This document shows, piece by piece, positions 8,568-17,705 of a stretch of 64,000 bases of DNA. The notes beneath the pieces were generated by a model that was not told the origin of the DNA, made no database searches, and saw nothing but the letters and a program-made list of their open reading frames with translations. Positions within the stretch are counted from its first letter, which is position 1. The number at the start of each line of letters is the position of its first letter. This DNA comes from Micromonosporaceae bacterium (GTDB lineage Bacteria; Actinomycetota; Actinomycetes; Mycobacteriales; Micromonosporaceae). The stretch covers positions 9,829 through 73,828 of the forward strand of contig DPJL01000107.1 of NCBI GenBank assembly GCA_003543035.1, in the 5' to 3' direction. Both the position numbers and the translations under genes were made by a program.

Positions 8568-9363
8568 GGCTGGCGCGCGCACCGCCAACGAAAACGGCCT
8601 CGCCGGGAAGCTGAATCGGCCGGGCACGTCGCAGAACTCGCCCGAAGCTCGAGCATCCGCGTAAGTCAATTCTCGAGGGTCGTGCAATCGGTGCTGCCTG
8701 TCGCACGTGTAGCTGACACGATGACGAGCTCGCGAAGCAAGCCCAACTCCGCCAGCACAAAGCGGGCGTTGATCAAAACCCGACCACGAGGGAGCGGTCT
8801 ACCAGGTATCTTATTCGTGGAAGAGCAACATACGCTGCAAGGGCGTGTCGTCGGGGGATGACCGCCAACCGGCGGGCGCGTCTTTCACCTGGTTCGGTCA
8901 TCCGGCGCATGGTGACCGAACCCCCGGAGCTGATGGCCAGCAAGCCGTCTCCGAAAGGCCCTGGCCGTCAGCGTCCACAGGCTGATCAAGCATGCGACGC
9001 CGCTGGAGCGTCTCGGCCGCCCAGGGTTGGCGAGGTCCCCGAAATGATGCCGGTCGTGACGCACGCGAAGGACTGGACCTTCGGGCGGCTTCATGCAGCA
9101 GCTTGCCTAGACGCAGGCAGAACGCATTTATGAGCCAGCACTTGGTAGGACGTCGACATAGCCCAGGGCCGACTCGGCGATTGGCGGTGATGGTGTGGCG
9201 GCAGAACTGGGCTCTGTGGCTCCCGCGGGCGTCCGGCAGCGAGGGGTGAGTTTGACCTGATGCTGCCGGATTTCGAGCTTGAGTTGCTCGAGGCGGGCAA
9301 GTATCGCCGCGAGTTCGGTGGTCTGCTGGCGTGAGCGTCCAATCAGCTGGCTAAGGATCTCCT
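8568..9363. other. Gene-poor stretch beside IS630 remnant
   Basis: Nothing convincing is coded here. On the minus strand, just left of the IS end, about 9250-9360 reads as a coiled-coil-like stretch (LSQLIGRSRQQTTELAAIL), which may be the remains of a gene interrupted by the IS. It has no start or domain that I can name. Confidence 0.3.
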
Positions 9364-9938
9364 CTAGTGCTCTGACCGCGAACGTTGGCCGGGTTGTGCG
9401 GTTCGATAGTTGCTCAGTGTGTGGCGGACTGGGTGAAGGTTCGTGATCTTTCTGATGAGGAAGGTCAACGGCTGCAACGGATCGTGCGCCGTGGTGGCGG
9501 CAGCACGGTGCGGTATCGGCGGGCGCTGGTCGTGTTGGCGTCGGCCGGTGGGAACAGCGTGCCGGTGATCGCCCGGCTGGTGTTCGCCGATGAGGACCGG
9601 GTCCGGGAAGTGATCCACAGGTTCAATGAGCTGGGGATGGCCAGTCTGGACCCTCAGTGGGCGGGTGGCCGTCCCCGCCGGATCAACACTGAGGACGTGG
9701 CGTTCATCGTCGCGACGGCCCAGGCTGACCCGGCTGTTGCCGGGCAGCCGTTCACCCGCTGGAGCCTGCGCAAACTGACCGGATTGTCGCTGCTGTACCT
9801 GCTGGCGTCGGCGACGGGGATCGGCCTGATCATTTCCGCGGTCTTCACTCGCCAACCGACCACCGAACTCAGCGAGCCCGCCGCCTTTGCTCAGCGCTGT
9901 GAGTTTGGGCTCGGTCAATGGGTACGGGGGTCGGCGAA
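9364..9938 (+). mobile_element. IS630-family remnant, left end and 5' part of transposase
   Basis: The element begins with the terminal sequence TAGTGCTCTGACCGCGAACG and encodes the N-terminal helix-turn-helix half of an IS630-type transposase (VKVRDLSDEEGQRLQRIVRR, RYRRALVVLASAGGNSVPVIARLV, GRPRRINTEDVAFIVATAQADP, FTRWSLRKLTG). Recognisable similarity fades near 9785. The DDE catalytic half and the right end are missing, and the sequence runs into the truncated rsmD near 9938. The first 130 bases are almost identical, in inverted orientation, to 11950-12080. Confidence 0.75.
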
Positions 9939-10292
9939 GACGAGATCGTAGGGCGGGCCTGGGTTGCCGGCGCCCAAAACGGCCGCGACGTTGCCTGTGA
10001 CAGTTTTTGCGTCCCGAGCGCTTGATGCCGACACGTTAGCTCTGATCGCCTTGACCGCCCCCGGATCCTGCTCGACAAATAGGGCATGTGCCGCTCCCCG
10101 GGAGAGCGCCTCCAGGCCGACCGCGCCGCTGCCCGCGTAGAGATCCAGCACATGTGCGCCTTCAGGGTTCATCTGACTGTCCAATGTGGAGAACATTGCC
10201 TCCCGGACTCGATCTGATGTCGGCCGGGTGTGCTGCCCGCTCGGTGTTGCGAGCCGTCGCCCTCCGTAGCGACCGGCAACGATTCTCGTCAC
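9915..10292 (-). pseudogene. rsmD: 16S rRNA (guanine966-N2)-methyltransferase RsmD, 3' truncated
   Basis: GTG 10292 opens a clear RsmD: MTRIVAGRYGGRRLATP, the TRPTSDRVREAMFS segment, and the SAM-binding LDLYAGSGAVGLEALSRGA. Intact RsmD is about 180-190 residues and has a DPPY-type catalytic motif after YDLVFAD. Here the sequence reads YDLVFADPRTH and stops, because the IS630 remnant replaces the rest from about 9938. The active-site motif is destroyed, so the fragment should be inactive. The usual neighbours recG and coaD are absent. Confidence 0.8.
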
Positions 10293-10419
10293 TCTCTGAC
10301 CGTACTTGATAACGATTTCGCATCAGCAGCGTCGTCCGTTTTGCAAGGTTCATTCGGGTTTCTTAGGGTCAGGCGTCGCTCCACATTTTCACCCGTTAAT
10401 TGACTCTGGGGAGAAAGCC

Positions 10420-11517
10420 TTGGACGGGCCAATCAAACGACTTCTCGCGCTTGCCGGCGGTGCGCTCATCGCGGCCGGGCTCTCGCTCAGCTTCGCTAGC
10501 CCCGCGCTTGCCGACCCCGACGCCACGAGCCAACCCGCAAAAGGGGTCGGCATCAGGAACACGGGCGTCGTCATTACGCTTCCCTTCCAGGATCGGGATC
10601 GAAAGATCCCCCGGTACCAGTTGAAGTTCGACAATGGCGATGTCGCTGACATCTACTGCATCGATCTGGGTACCGACTTCGGCCACGACAAGAGCTATGC
10701 CGAGGGCAAGTGGGCCGATGCCGGCACCGGCAACAACACCGCCAAGCAGAACCTTCCGAAGATCAAGTGGATTCTGCTGCATAGCACCCCGAACGTCTCG
10801 CTGGCCGACATCAAGGCGTTGCTCGGCTTCCCGACCGACCACGGTGCGACGGATGAGCGGCTGGGGCACCTGGCGCGAGTCGCCACGCAGGCCGCGATCT
10901 GGAGTCTCAGCGACAGCGCGGTCCTCGCCGGCAGCTGGCGTGCAACCGACGCGAACGGCGTGACCGAGAAGGAATTCAAGGTCGTGAAGTTCCTGTACGG
11001 CTACCTGACCGGCTCGGCCAACACGGGCGCCGGCGATGAGCCGCCGCCGTCCCTGAAGATCACGCCGGCGACGGCCTCAGGCGCGGTTGGCGGCAAGGCC
11101 GGACCGTTCGAGATCGACGCCGACGCCCCCAAGCTTGACGTCACTGCCGAGGGCGGCAAGATTGTCGACGCCGACGGCAACGCCTTGACCAAGTTTGAGG
11201 ACGGTACCAAGTTCTGGGTGACCTCCGGCGAGGTCCGCGAGGTCGTCGTTAAGGCGACCGGCTCGGCGAAGCTGCGGGTCGGCCGGGTGTTCCTGTACGA
11301 CGGGGACAAGGGCAGGTACCAGAAGATGATCCTCGCCGGCGCGGCCAGGCAGGACGTTTCGGCGCAGGTGAAGGCGTCCTTCACGCCGGGCCTGCCGCAG
11401 ACCGGTGACAACGTCACGACCTATGTCGCGTCCGGAACGGGCATCGCCGCACTGGGCGCGGTGGTCTTCATGCTGGCCCGCCGCCGGCTCGTTAGGCTGC
11501 GCCGCCTCGCCTCGTAA
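10420..11517 (+). CDS. Sortase-anchored thioester-domain surface protein
   Basis: The preferred start is TTG 10420, preceded by GGGGAG (10408-10413) and followed directly by a signal peptide (IKRLLALAGGALIAAG ... SPALA). An upstream ATG at 10306 has no such context. The mature protein has a thioester domain with Cys80 in IYCIDLG and Gln157 in the TQAAIW motif; in this family these residues form an internal Cys-Gln thioester that bonds covalently to host or environmental surfaces. A beta-rich stalk region follows. Residue 325 on is a cell-wall sorting signal: LPQTG, a hydrophobic segment, then an Arg-rich tail. No sortase gene is in the window. The gene sits between two IS630 arms. Confidence 0.85.
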   Translation: MDGPIKRLLALAGGALIAAGLSLSFASPALADPDATSQPAKGVGIRNTGVVITLPFQDRDRKIPRYQLKFDNGDVADIYCIDLGTDFGHDKSYAEGKWADAGTGNNTAKQNLPKIKWILLHSTPNVSLADIKALLGFPTDHGATDERLGHLARVATQAAIWSLSDSAVLAGSWRATDANGVTEKEFKVVKFLYGYLTGSANTGAGDEPPPSLKITPATASGAVGGKAGPFEIDADAPKLDVTAEGGKIVDADGNALTKFEDGTKFWVTSGEVREVVVKATGSAKLRVGRVFLYDGDKGRYQKMILAGAARQDVSAQVKASFTPGLPQTGDNVTTYVASGTGIAALGAVVFMLARRRLVRLRRLAS

Positions 11518-11537
11518 CAAGAAGCTCGTAATGTAAA

Positions 11538-11562
11538 GGGCGGGTCCGGATTGGACCCGCCC
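11538..11562 (+). terminator. Stem-loop terminator after surface-protein gene
   Basis: A perfect 10-bp stem GGGCGGGTCC/GGACCCGCCC with loop GGATT lies 20 bases after the stop. There is no T-tract, as is common in high-GC actinobacteria. Confidence 0.7.
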
Positions 11563-11566
11563 TCGC

Positions 11567-12080
11567 TAGTGCTCTGACTGCATGCGTTGGCAGGGTTCAG
11601 GCGGGTTGCATTGCCGGCTGACCCCACTGGCGTAGGCGTTCGCTGCGCACTCGGGCCCGTTCACGACGTTGGGCGGCGAGGATATCGGGATGGCGGGCGT
11701 TGGCGTTACGCCAGCGCAGGTAGGCGTGCAGCCGATGGGTCGACGCGACGTGGTTGCTGTGGTCGGAGCCGGCGACCACGAACTCGCGCACTGGCCCGAA
11801 ATGGGCCTCGATCGGGTTAGCCCACGACGCATACGTTGGCGTGTAACACAATTCGACATTGTCACCGGCCGCCCACCGCCGGATTTCCTGTCCTTTATGG
11901 GCAGACAGGTTGTCCAGGATGATGTAGATCGGTTTACCGTCGGGCCGCCACCACGGCGCTCGATCCGTTGCAGCCGTTGACCTTCCTCATCAGAAAGATC
12001 ACGAACCTTCACCCTGTCCGCCACACACTGAGCAACGATCGAACCGCACCACCCGGCCAACGTTCGCGGTCAGAGCACTA
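11567..12080 (-). mobile_element. Internally deleted IS630-family element with both ends
   Basis: Both terminal inverted repeats are present, starting TAGTGCTCTGAC at 11567 and at 12080 reading inward, with TA at each outer edge as IS630 insertions leave. On the minus strand the transposase N-terminus (VKVRDLSDEEGQRLQRIERRGGG) jumps near 11950 to the C-terminal DDE region (GKPIYIILDNLSAHKGQEIR, then CYTPTYASWANPIEAHFG) in a different frame. About 500 bp are left of an element expected near 1.1 kb. It cannot make transposase but keeps both ends, so it could be moved in trans. Confidence 0.8.
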
Positions 12081-12282
12081 GCTGGATCTGCGCATCCGTG
12101 AGGGTTTGGTCGGCGGGATCGCTGTCAGGGTCCGTGCCGGGCACCGCCGGGCCATACCGCCCGATCATCGTCGAAACGCGCCGACCGTCCAGCATGTCGT
12201 GGCCGACCAGACCAGCTGTGACGTTGTGTGCGGCGGCGGCGCTGTTGATGGCGGGGAGGCAAGATCGGAGGTTCCACACGCT

Positions 12283-12561
12283 ATGACCACCGAGCCGCAC
12301 AACCTGGTCGCCGATACGGTCGCTGCCTTGGAAAGCATGCCCGCCGTGGAGCGGGCTGCGAGCGCTATGGCTCTTATTGCTGCTGTGCAGGGCAACGGCG
12401 ACCGGCGGATTGCCCGCATCTGGTGGGCGGCCATCACCGAGCTGTATGAGCAGGGTATGAGTCAGGAAGAGATCGCTGCCCGGCTGGATACCAGCCTGGG
12501 AACGGTAGACCTTGCGGTCCAGTCACATCGGCGCACCAGCGCCGCGAGGATCAACGCCTAG
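12283..12561 (+). CDS. Small helix-turn-helix protein, sigma-70 region 4-like
   Basis: From ATG 12283 the product is 92 residues. The second half, ITELYEQGMSQEEIAARLDTSLGTVDLAVQSH, fits a helix-turn-helix of the sigma-70 region 4 or Trp-repressor type. The N-terminal half (VADTVAALESMPAVERAASAMALIAAVQG) is a helical segment seen in many small actinobacterial proteins of unknown role. The frame is open upstream into non-coding sequence, so the internal ATG is preferred. Target and function are unknown. Confidence 0.55.
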   Translation: MTTEPHNLVADTVAALESMPAVERAASAMALIAAVQGNGDRRIARIWWAAITELYEQGMSQEEIAARLDTSLGTVDLAVQSHRRTSAARINA

Positions 12562-12991
12562 GTTGACTCGGTCAGGCCGCACAAACCGCCCGTAACACAC
12601 TCGGATCCAGAGCGGACCGCCACGTAACCGATAGCACCCCTTCGCTATGAGGTTCCGGGTAGCTGGGTCGTTAACGGACCGGATAGGAGATCAGCACGAG
12701 CTGCGTCAGCAGCCGTTCCAACCAAACCGCCGTGCCTTCGCCCGCCGCCGATGATCTGTATCCGCATGCGAAGAAAGTCCTAAGTGGACACAACTATCAG
12801 CGTAAATCCATCGGGTATGTGCGGCCAGACGCCCTCGCCGATTGGGTGAGCCGGGCGCAGAGCAGAGACTTTGCGTCGCCCAACCCGGTAACGCAGTGAG
12901 CCCTTCGCCTGCATCGCCCAGTCATTGCGATGGTGGAGCCGAACTCTAAGCCGCAGGGGTCTCCTTTCTGGGGGCAGCTGCCTCATCAGCG
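12562..12991. other. Intergenic stretch without recognised features
   Basis: These 430 bases separate the small HTH gene from the 3' end of the first fructanase. I see no gene, strong hairpin or repeat in them. Confidence 0.4.
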
Positions 12992-15900
12992 TCACTGTTG
13001 GTGAGCCGAGGTCATCTCCCAGATCCGAGCGGCTTTGACCGTAGCGGAGCCATCGGCCCACAGTTGCAAACCGAGGGAGTCGGCGCGGAATGGGTAGGCG
13101 CGAGTGGTGATGCTGCGTGACCCGTTGGCGTAAATCTCGATCATCGACTTGTCGAGGTAGATGTCCAGCTTGAGGTTCTGGCCCGCGAGCGGCAGGCTGC
13201 CCCCTTGGACGCCAAGGTTGGTGAAGAGGCTGGAGTTGGTGCCGGACTTGGTTCGGTCCACATTGAGGGTCTGGGTGGCGACGTCGTAGTAGACCAGGGT
13301 CTCCTCCTCGCCGCCCGGGCTGCGGCGCAGCTTGATGCCAAATCGACTGCTGCTCCCAGCAGCGAGCTCGAGCGTGAGGTGCAGCATGTCACCGCTGATC
13401 GAGGCCAGCTGCTGGTTGGCGGTGGCCAGCGAGGTGTCTCCGGTGATGGAGAGGATCGGCGCGGTGGTGTGGTGCAGTGTGGTCAGTTCCGGCAAAGGTT
13501 GTACCGCTATGTCACCATCGGGTTGCAACGATAGAACGATTGGGAGACCAGCGTTGTGAGCCCAACCGGCGTCGAAGTGTGCCCGCTCGGTGCGCTTGTC
13601 CTGGGCGATGCTGAACACGACCGAGCGGCCTTGCGGATCGACAAATCCGCTGGGACCGGTGAAATGCTCGCCGTAGTCGAACAGCCGGGGCACGGCGCTG
13701 TCGGGGATGAAGCGACGCTGGATGGCATCCCAGGTCCCGATCCAGTACCAGACGTATTTCACATTGTGTTCGCTAGGCGAACCCCAGGCAGGGTTGGTCA
13801 GCAGGATGTGTTTGCGCACGCCTTGCGCGTTCACGCCCAAAGGCAGGAAGACTGGCAGTTCCCAAACCTGGCCGGTCTTTGGGTAGGCGTTCATGTCGCC
13901 GACCATGAGTGGCCCAGCGTAGATCCAATTGGTCAGATCGGTGGAGGTGTAGAGCAGGGCGGTGCCACCAACGTCCGCGCCGCCGGTGGTTTGCACGCCG
14001 GAGCCGACGAGCTGGAACCACGTGTCGCCCTCGCGCCAGACATACGGGTCGCGGAAGTCGCCATAGCGGACCTTGCGGCCCGCACCGACATCCAGCGTCG
14101 CCGACTGGACCGTAACCGGAGCCTGATCCATGGCCCACGCGTTCAGGTTGTTGTCCGAAGGCCAGCCTGGGCATCGGGCGACGCCGGTGCGCTGGTTGGG
14201 GAAGACCGAGTCGTCGCCGGCTGTGAGGAAAAGCAACGGGTTTCCGGAAGCGTCCAATGTGGATCCACCGGACCAGATGCCATCGGGCGCAACGGAATCA
14301 GCGGTCGGCACGAGCGCCACTGGGGCATCACGCCAGCGGACCAGGTCAGGGCTGATCGCGTGGCCCCAGCTGATGTTGTGCCAGTAAGGGCCGTGCTGGT
14401 TGTGCTGATAGAACAGATGGTATTGCCCGCCAACGTAAATAGGCGCGTGCGGCTCGTTCATCCAGTGCTCGGGAGCGAGGAAGTGATACTGCGGACGGTA
14501 GATGTCGCCGTCGTAACGGCTGCGGCGCATGCCCAGATCCGGCGTAGGCACCACGCCGTTGGCGAAGGTGCTCACCGCGGCCTGGTAAACGTTGGCAATG
14601 TCGTTGCCGCTTAGGGCATTACTGCGGAGCTTCACTTCATCGATAAGCCCGGCGAACATGTTGACGCTGAAGGTGCCATTGATGACCACGCCCTGGTGGT
14701 GCTTTCCAATAAGCATGTTTCCTGGGTACCGGGTAAGTTCCCCCACGGCCGTGCTACCTTCGCCAGCCAGAGCCCCGTCCAGGTAGAGCCGGATCGTATG
14801 GCTGACCGAGTCGAAGGTGGCCGCGACATGGTGCCATCGGTCACGTTGCAAAGACTTGTCAGGACTGGACCATACGGTGTTCCAGGTCCCCCCGATCCCC
14901 GCTTGGAAGGACCACCGGCCGTGGCGGCCAACCCCGAGGATGAAGCCCTGCCGCGCACCCTCGTCATGCTGGTCCACGATGGCCGACAGTTTGCCCTCGT
15001 CACCCCATTCGAAGGCGCGAGGAGCGACCCACGCCTCGACGGTGAGCGCCTGCGTCGGCGTACTGAGTTGGGAGGCCGGGCGGGTGACCCACGTGGAGTA
15101 GCCGTCGAAGAGGAGGGCGTCGGCGAGCACGCCGTGGCCGCTGGGCCCGGATCGCCACAGCGGTGGTGACGAAGGCTTGTACTTCGCCTCGGTGAAGACA
15201 TACGTGATCGGGTCCTGTATCCCGGAAACGGTGTCACGCACGACGGTTCCGCTGCCCTCACTGAAGGGCCAGTGCGCGATCAGGCCACTGACCGGCGGCT
15301 GTTGGTAGACTCGGACGTCGTCGAGGTTGAGGTGACCCCAGCCGCCGCCGGCGTTGTCCACCGCGCGCAGATAGAGATTCTGTCCAACGTGGACGGAGGC
15401 GTCCCAGGTGACCCGATGGTAGGTCTCCTCGTTGCGGCCGGTGGCACGGAAAAGGATCGCCCCGTCCGAGGCTCGTACCAAGGCGACGTAAAGGTTGCCC
15501 AAATCGTTACCGCCGCCCAGCAGGAAGCTGACTTGCCCGGTGCCGCCAAGCCGGAAGGTGCTGGAGGTAAGGGTTCCGGTCGCCGAATCTCCGGAAGAGG
15601 CGAAACCCCACAGGTGATACGTGCCGTGGTGGCCGAAGCAGCAACCCCAGCCCCACCCGGTTTGCGAGGTGACGCCATTGGTGAAGGCGCTGCCGGTCGC
15701 CGTCCAGCCGGTGAGGTTACCGGTTTCGAAGTCAGGGTTGACGATGTCGGAAGCGGCGGGCTCGTCGTAGACGCGAACGTCGTCGAGGTTGAGGTGACCC
15801 CATCCACCGGTCGAGTTGTCCACAGCGCGCAGATAGAGGTCCTGTCCAAGATGGACAGAGGCGTCCCACGTGACCCGATGGTATGTCTCCTCGTTGCGGC

Positions 15901-16333
15901 CCGTGGCGCGGAAAAGGATAGCCCCGTCTGAGGCTCGTGCCAGGGCGACGTAAAGGTTGCCCAAATCGTTGCCGCCGCCCAGCAGGAAGCTGACCTGCCC
16001 GGTCCCGGCGAGCTGGAACATGGTGGAGGTCAGCGTGCCGGTCGCCGCGTCCCCGCCCGTGGCGAAGCCCCACAGGTGGTAGGTGCCATGGTGGCCGAAG
16101 CAGCATCCCCAGCCCCATCCGGTCTGCGAGGTGACCCCGTTGGTGAAGGCATTGCCGGTCGCGGTCCAGCCGGTGAGGTCACCGGACTCGAAGTCAGGGT
16201 TGACGATATCGCTGGCGGAGGCGACCGCCACTCGCTGTCCTGGCAGCGGCATCAGCTGGACTAGCAAGAGCATGATCAGGGCGACTGCGGCCAGCCATCG
16301 GGCCGGAGAGCGGTCGGCGGAAATGCGGCTCAT
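12992..16333 (-). CDS. Secreted multidomain GH32 fructanase with duplicated N-terminal module (endo-type active site)
   Basis: From ATG 16333 the product is 1113 residues. Order: signal peptide (1-40); two near-identical 154-residue modules (about 41-195 and 196-348), each from DIVNPDFE to LNLDDVRVY and probably carbohydrate-binding jelly rolls; a LamG/concanavalin-like domain (about 360-570); the GH32 five-blade propeller (about 600-940); and the C-terminal GH32 beta-sandwich. The nucleophile motif is WMNEPHAP instead of WMNDPNG, so Glu replaces Asp. Other motifs are FRDPYVW and WELPVFL. Glu at this site is known in endo-inulinases and in endo-levanase-like GH32 proteins, so endo-attack on levan or inulin is likely. 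The in-frame extension to 16582 runs through the operator region and is not used. It is divergent from a LacI gene. Confidence 0.9.
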   Translation of the reverse strand: MSRISADRSPARWLAAVALIMLLLVQLMPLPGQRVAVASASDIVNPDFESGDLTGWTATGNAFTNGVTSQTGWGWGCCFGHHGTYHLWGFATGGDAATGTLTSTMFQLAGTGQVSFLLGGGNDLGNLYVALARASDGAILFRATGRNEETYHRVTWDASVHLGQDLYLRAVDNSTGGWGHLNLDDVRVYDEPAASDIVNPDFETGNLTGWTATGSAFTNGVTSQTGWGWGCCFGHHGTYHLWGFASSGDSATGTLTSSTFRLGGTGQVSFLLGGGNDLGNLYVALVRASDGAILFRATGRNEETYHRVTWDASVHVGQNLYLRAVDNAGGGWGHLNLDDVRVYQQPPVSGLIAHWPFSEGSGTVVRDTVSGIQDPITYVFTEAKYKPSSPPLWRSGPSGHGVLADALLFDGYSTWVTRPASQLSTPTQALTVEAWVAPRAFEWGDEGKLSAIVDQHDEGARQGFILGVGRHGRWSFQAGIGGTWNTVWSSPDKSLQRDRWHHVAATFDSVSHTIRLYLDGALAGEGSTAVGELTRYPGNMLIGKHHQGVVINGTFSVNMFAGLIDEVKLRSNALSGNDIANVYQAAVSTFANGVVPTPDLGMRRSRYDGDIYRPQYHFLAPEHWMNEPHAPIYVGGQYHLFYQHNQHGPYWHNISWGHAISPDLVRWRDAPVALVPTADSVAPDGIWSGGSTLDASGNPLLFLTAGDDSVFPNQRTGVARCPGWPSDNNLNAWAMDQAPVTVQSATLDVGAGRKVRYGDFRDPYVWREGDTWFQLVGSGVQTTGGADVGGTALLYTSTDLTNWIYAGPLMVGDMNAYPKTGQVWELPVFLPLGVNAQGVRKHILLTNPAWGSPSEHNVKYVWYWIGTWDAIQRRFIPDSAVPRLFDYGEHFTGPSGFVDPQGRSVVFSIAQDKRTERAHFDAGWAHNAGLPIVLSLQPDGDIAVQPLPELTTLHHTTAPILSITGDTSLATANQQLASISGDMLHLTLELAAGSSSRFGIKLRRSPGGEEETLVYYDVATQTLNVDRTKSGTNSSLFTNLGVQGGSLPLAGQNLKLDIYLDKSMIEIYANGSRSITTRAYPFRADSLGLQLWADGSATVKAARIWEMTSAHQQ
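15289..16212 (-). repeat. Tandem 462-bp direct repeat inside the GH32 gene
   Basis: Two copies (about 16212-15751 and 15750-15289) encode the duplicated N-terminal modules. The same landmarks recur at an offset of exactly 462 bases, for example GTTGACGAT at 16199 and 15737. The similarity extends to the DNA level, which points to recent duplication. Edges are approximate. Confidence 0.8.
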
Positions 16334-16393
16334 AGCGGCACCCCTCTCACGAAGGTCATATGACGAAAATGCGTCGTACGTGTGAGCGTGCGA

Positions 16394-16541
16394 TTGCCAA
16401 AACGTTTGCACAAGAGCCCAGCCCCCGTTTGGGCTGCCAAAGATTTTCGGCAAATTAACTGCTGGATAACACTTCCGCAACGCCCTCTTGTCTTGAGCGG
16501 GCGAGCGGACCAGACTGCAAAAACGATTCGCCAAATCGTTT
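16394..16541. promoter_or_regulatory. LacI-type operators in the divergent GH32/lacI intergenic region
   Basis: Three inverted repeats of LacI-family type lie between the divergent genes: 16394-16413 (TTGCCAAAACGTTTGCACAA, centre AAACGTTT), 16435-16452 (TGCC...GGCA with an A/T core), and 16521-16541 (AAACGATT-N5-AATCGTTT, perfect arms). The adjacent LacI protein is the likely ligand, controlling both the fructanase and its own transport operon. Confidence 0.65.
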
Positions 16542-16569
16542 CCGCACGAGGCGGCATGAGGAGGCCACG

Positions 16570-17610
16570 ATGCGCCGACCACGGATCAGGGACGTAGCCG
16601 ACCGCGCGGGAGTGTCGGTCTCCACGGTCTCGGTCGTGCTCAACGAGGTGCAGAGTGCACGCGTGGCCCCGGAAACCCGTGATCGCGTAAGGAAAGCGGC
16701 GCAAGAGCTGGGTTATGCGAGCAACGCGATCGCCCGCAGCCTGCGCACCCAGCTCTCCATGACGATCGGTTTGGTGAGCGACGAGATCGCGACCACGCCG
16801 TTCGCCGGACGGATGATTCAAGGCGCCCAAGACGCCGCGTGGCGGTCCGGCTATCTGTTGCTTCTGGTCAACACCGGCGGCGATGAGTCGCTGGAAAGGC
16901 ATGCCATCGAGGCGCTCCGGCAGCGTCAGGTGGACGGGGTCATCTACGCCACGATGTACCACCGGCACGTGACCGTTCCGGAGCAGCTCAACGGTGGCTG
17001 GGTGGTGTTCCTGGACGCCATCCCGATGGGCTCCGATCAGCCGTGCGTGGTCCCGGACGAGCGCGGCGGCGCGTTCGCGGCGGTGACCGAGCTGACCCGG
17101 CACGGCCACCGCCGGATCGGGTTCATCACCGACGAGCTCGCCGTGCCCGCTGCGGTGGGCCGGCTCAACGGATACCGCCGAGCGCTGTACGAGTCGGGCG
17201 CTCAGTTCGATCCGAACCTGGTCTGTGCCACACGATCCGACACGACCGGCGGCCACCAGGCGGCCGCCCGCTTGCTTAGCCTGCCTGAACCGCCGACGGC
17301 TCTGTTCTGTTTCAACGACCGCATGGCGATGGGTGCCTACCGCGCCGCGGCGGAGCGGAATCTGCGTATCCCGCAGGACATTTCCATAGTCGGCTTCGAC
17401 GATCAGGATCTGATCGCGCCGGAGCTGGCTCCCACCTTGACCACGGTCGCCCTGCCGCACTATGCGATGGGCCAATGGGCGGCGCGCAGGCTGGTGAACG
17501 CCATAGCCGAAGCGAAGTCTCCACTCGCGGACACAGCCGTGAGGGAACAGATACACACCATGCCGTGCCCGCTGGTGCGGCGCAACTCGGTGGGGCCGCC
17601 GTCGCGGTGA
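16570..17610 (+). CDS. LacI-family transcriptional regulator (fructan operon 1)
   Basis: This 346-residue regulator has an N-terminal LacI helix-turn-helix (IRDVADRAGVSVSTVSVVLNE), a hinge helix (NAIARSLRTQ) and a periplasmic-binding-like sensor domain ending TTVALPHYAMGQWAARRL. GAGGAGG lies just before the ATG. It is divergent from the endo-type GH32 and is the first gene before an ABC importer and a second GH32, so it should be a sugar-responsive repressor of both. It is close in sequence to the regulators at 32745 and 38188 (shared TPFAGR/TPYAVA...GAQ and CFNDRMAMGAYRA segments), so the three are paralogs. Confidence 0.92.
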   Translation: MRRPRIRDVADRAGVSVSTVSVVLNEVQSARVAPETRDRVRKAAQELGYASNAIARSLRTQLSMTIGLVSDEIATTPFAGRMIQGAQDAAWRSGYLLLLVNTGGDESLERHAIEALRQRQVDGVIYATMYHRHVTVPEQLNGGWVVFLDAIPMGSDQPCVVPDERGGAFAAVTELTRHGHRRIGFITDELAVPAAVGRLNGYRRALYESGAQFDPNLVCATRSDTTGGHQAAARLLSLPEPPTALFCFNDRMAMGAYRAAAERNLRIPQDISIVGFDDQDLIAPELAPTLTTVALPHYAMGQWAARRLVNAIAEAKSPLADTAVREQIHTMPCPLVRRNSVGPPSR

Positions 17611-17705
17611 GGCGACGGCGACCCCGAACAGACATCCAGGCGCCGGACTTCCCCGGCCGCCCACGCCGACCCGATGATGCGATCGGGGCAACGATTGGAG
17701 GAGCG

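Noticed and set aside
12070..12300. Minus-strand 76-codon frame running into the IS630 end
   Set aside because: It reads partly protein-like but overlaps the better-supported HTH gene start and matches no family I know; it may be a trace of an interrupted gene.
13556..14614. 352-codon plus-strand frame inside the first GH32 gene
   Set aside because: Antisense shadow; all GH32 motifs are on the minus strand.
16330..17691. 453-codon minus-strand frame under the first LacI gene
   Set aside because: Antisense with no domain, and it crosses the operator region.
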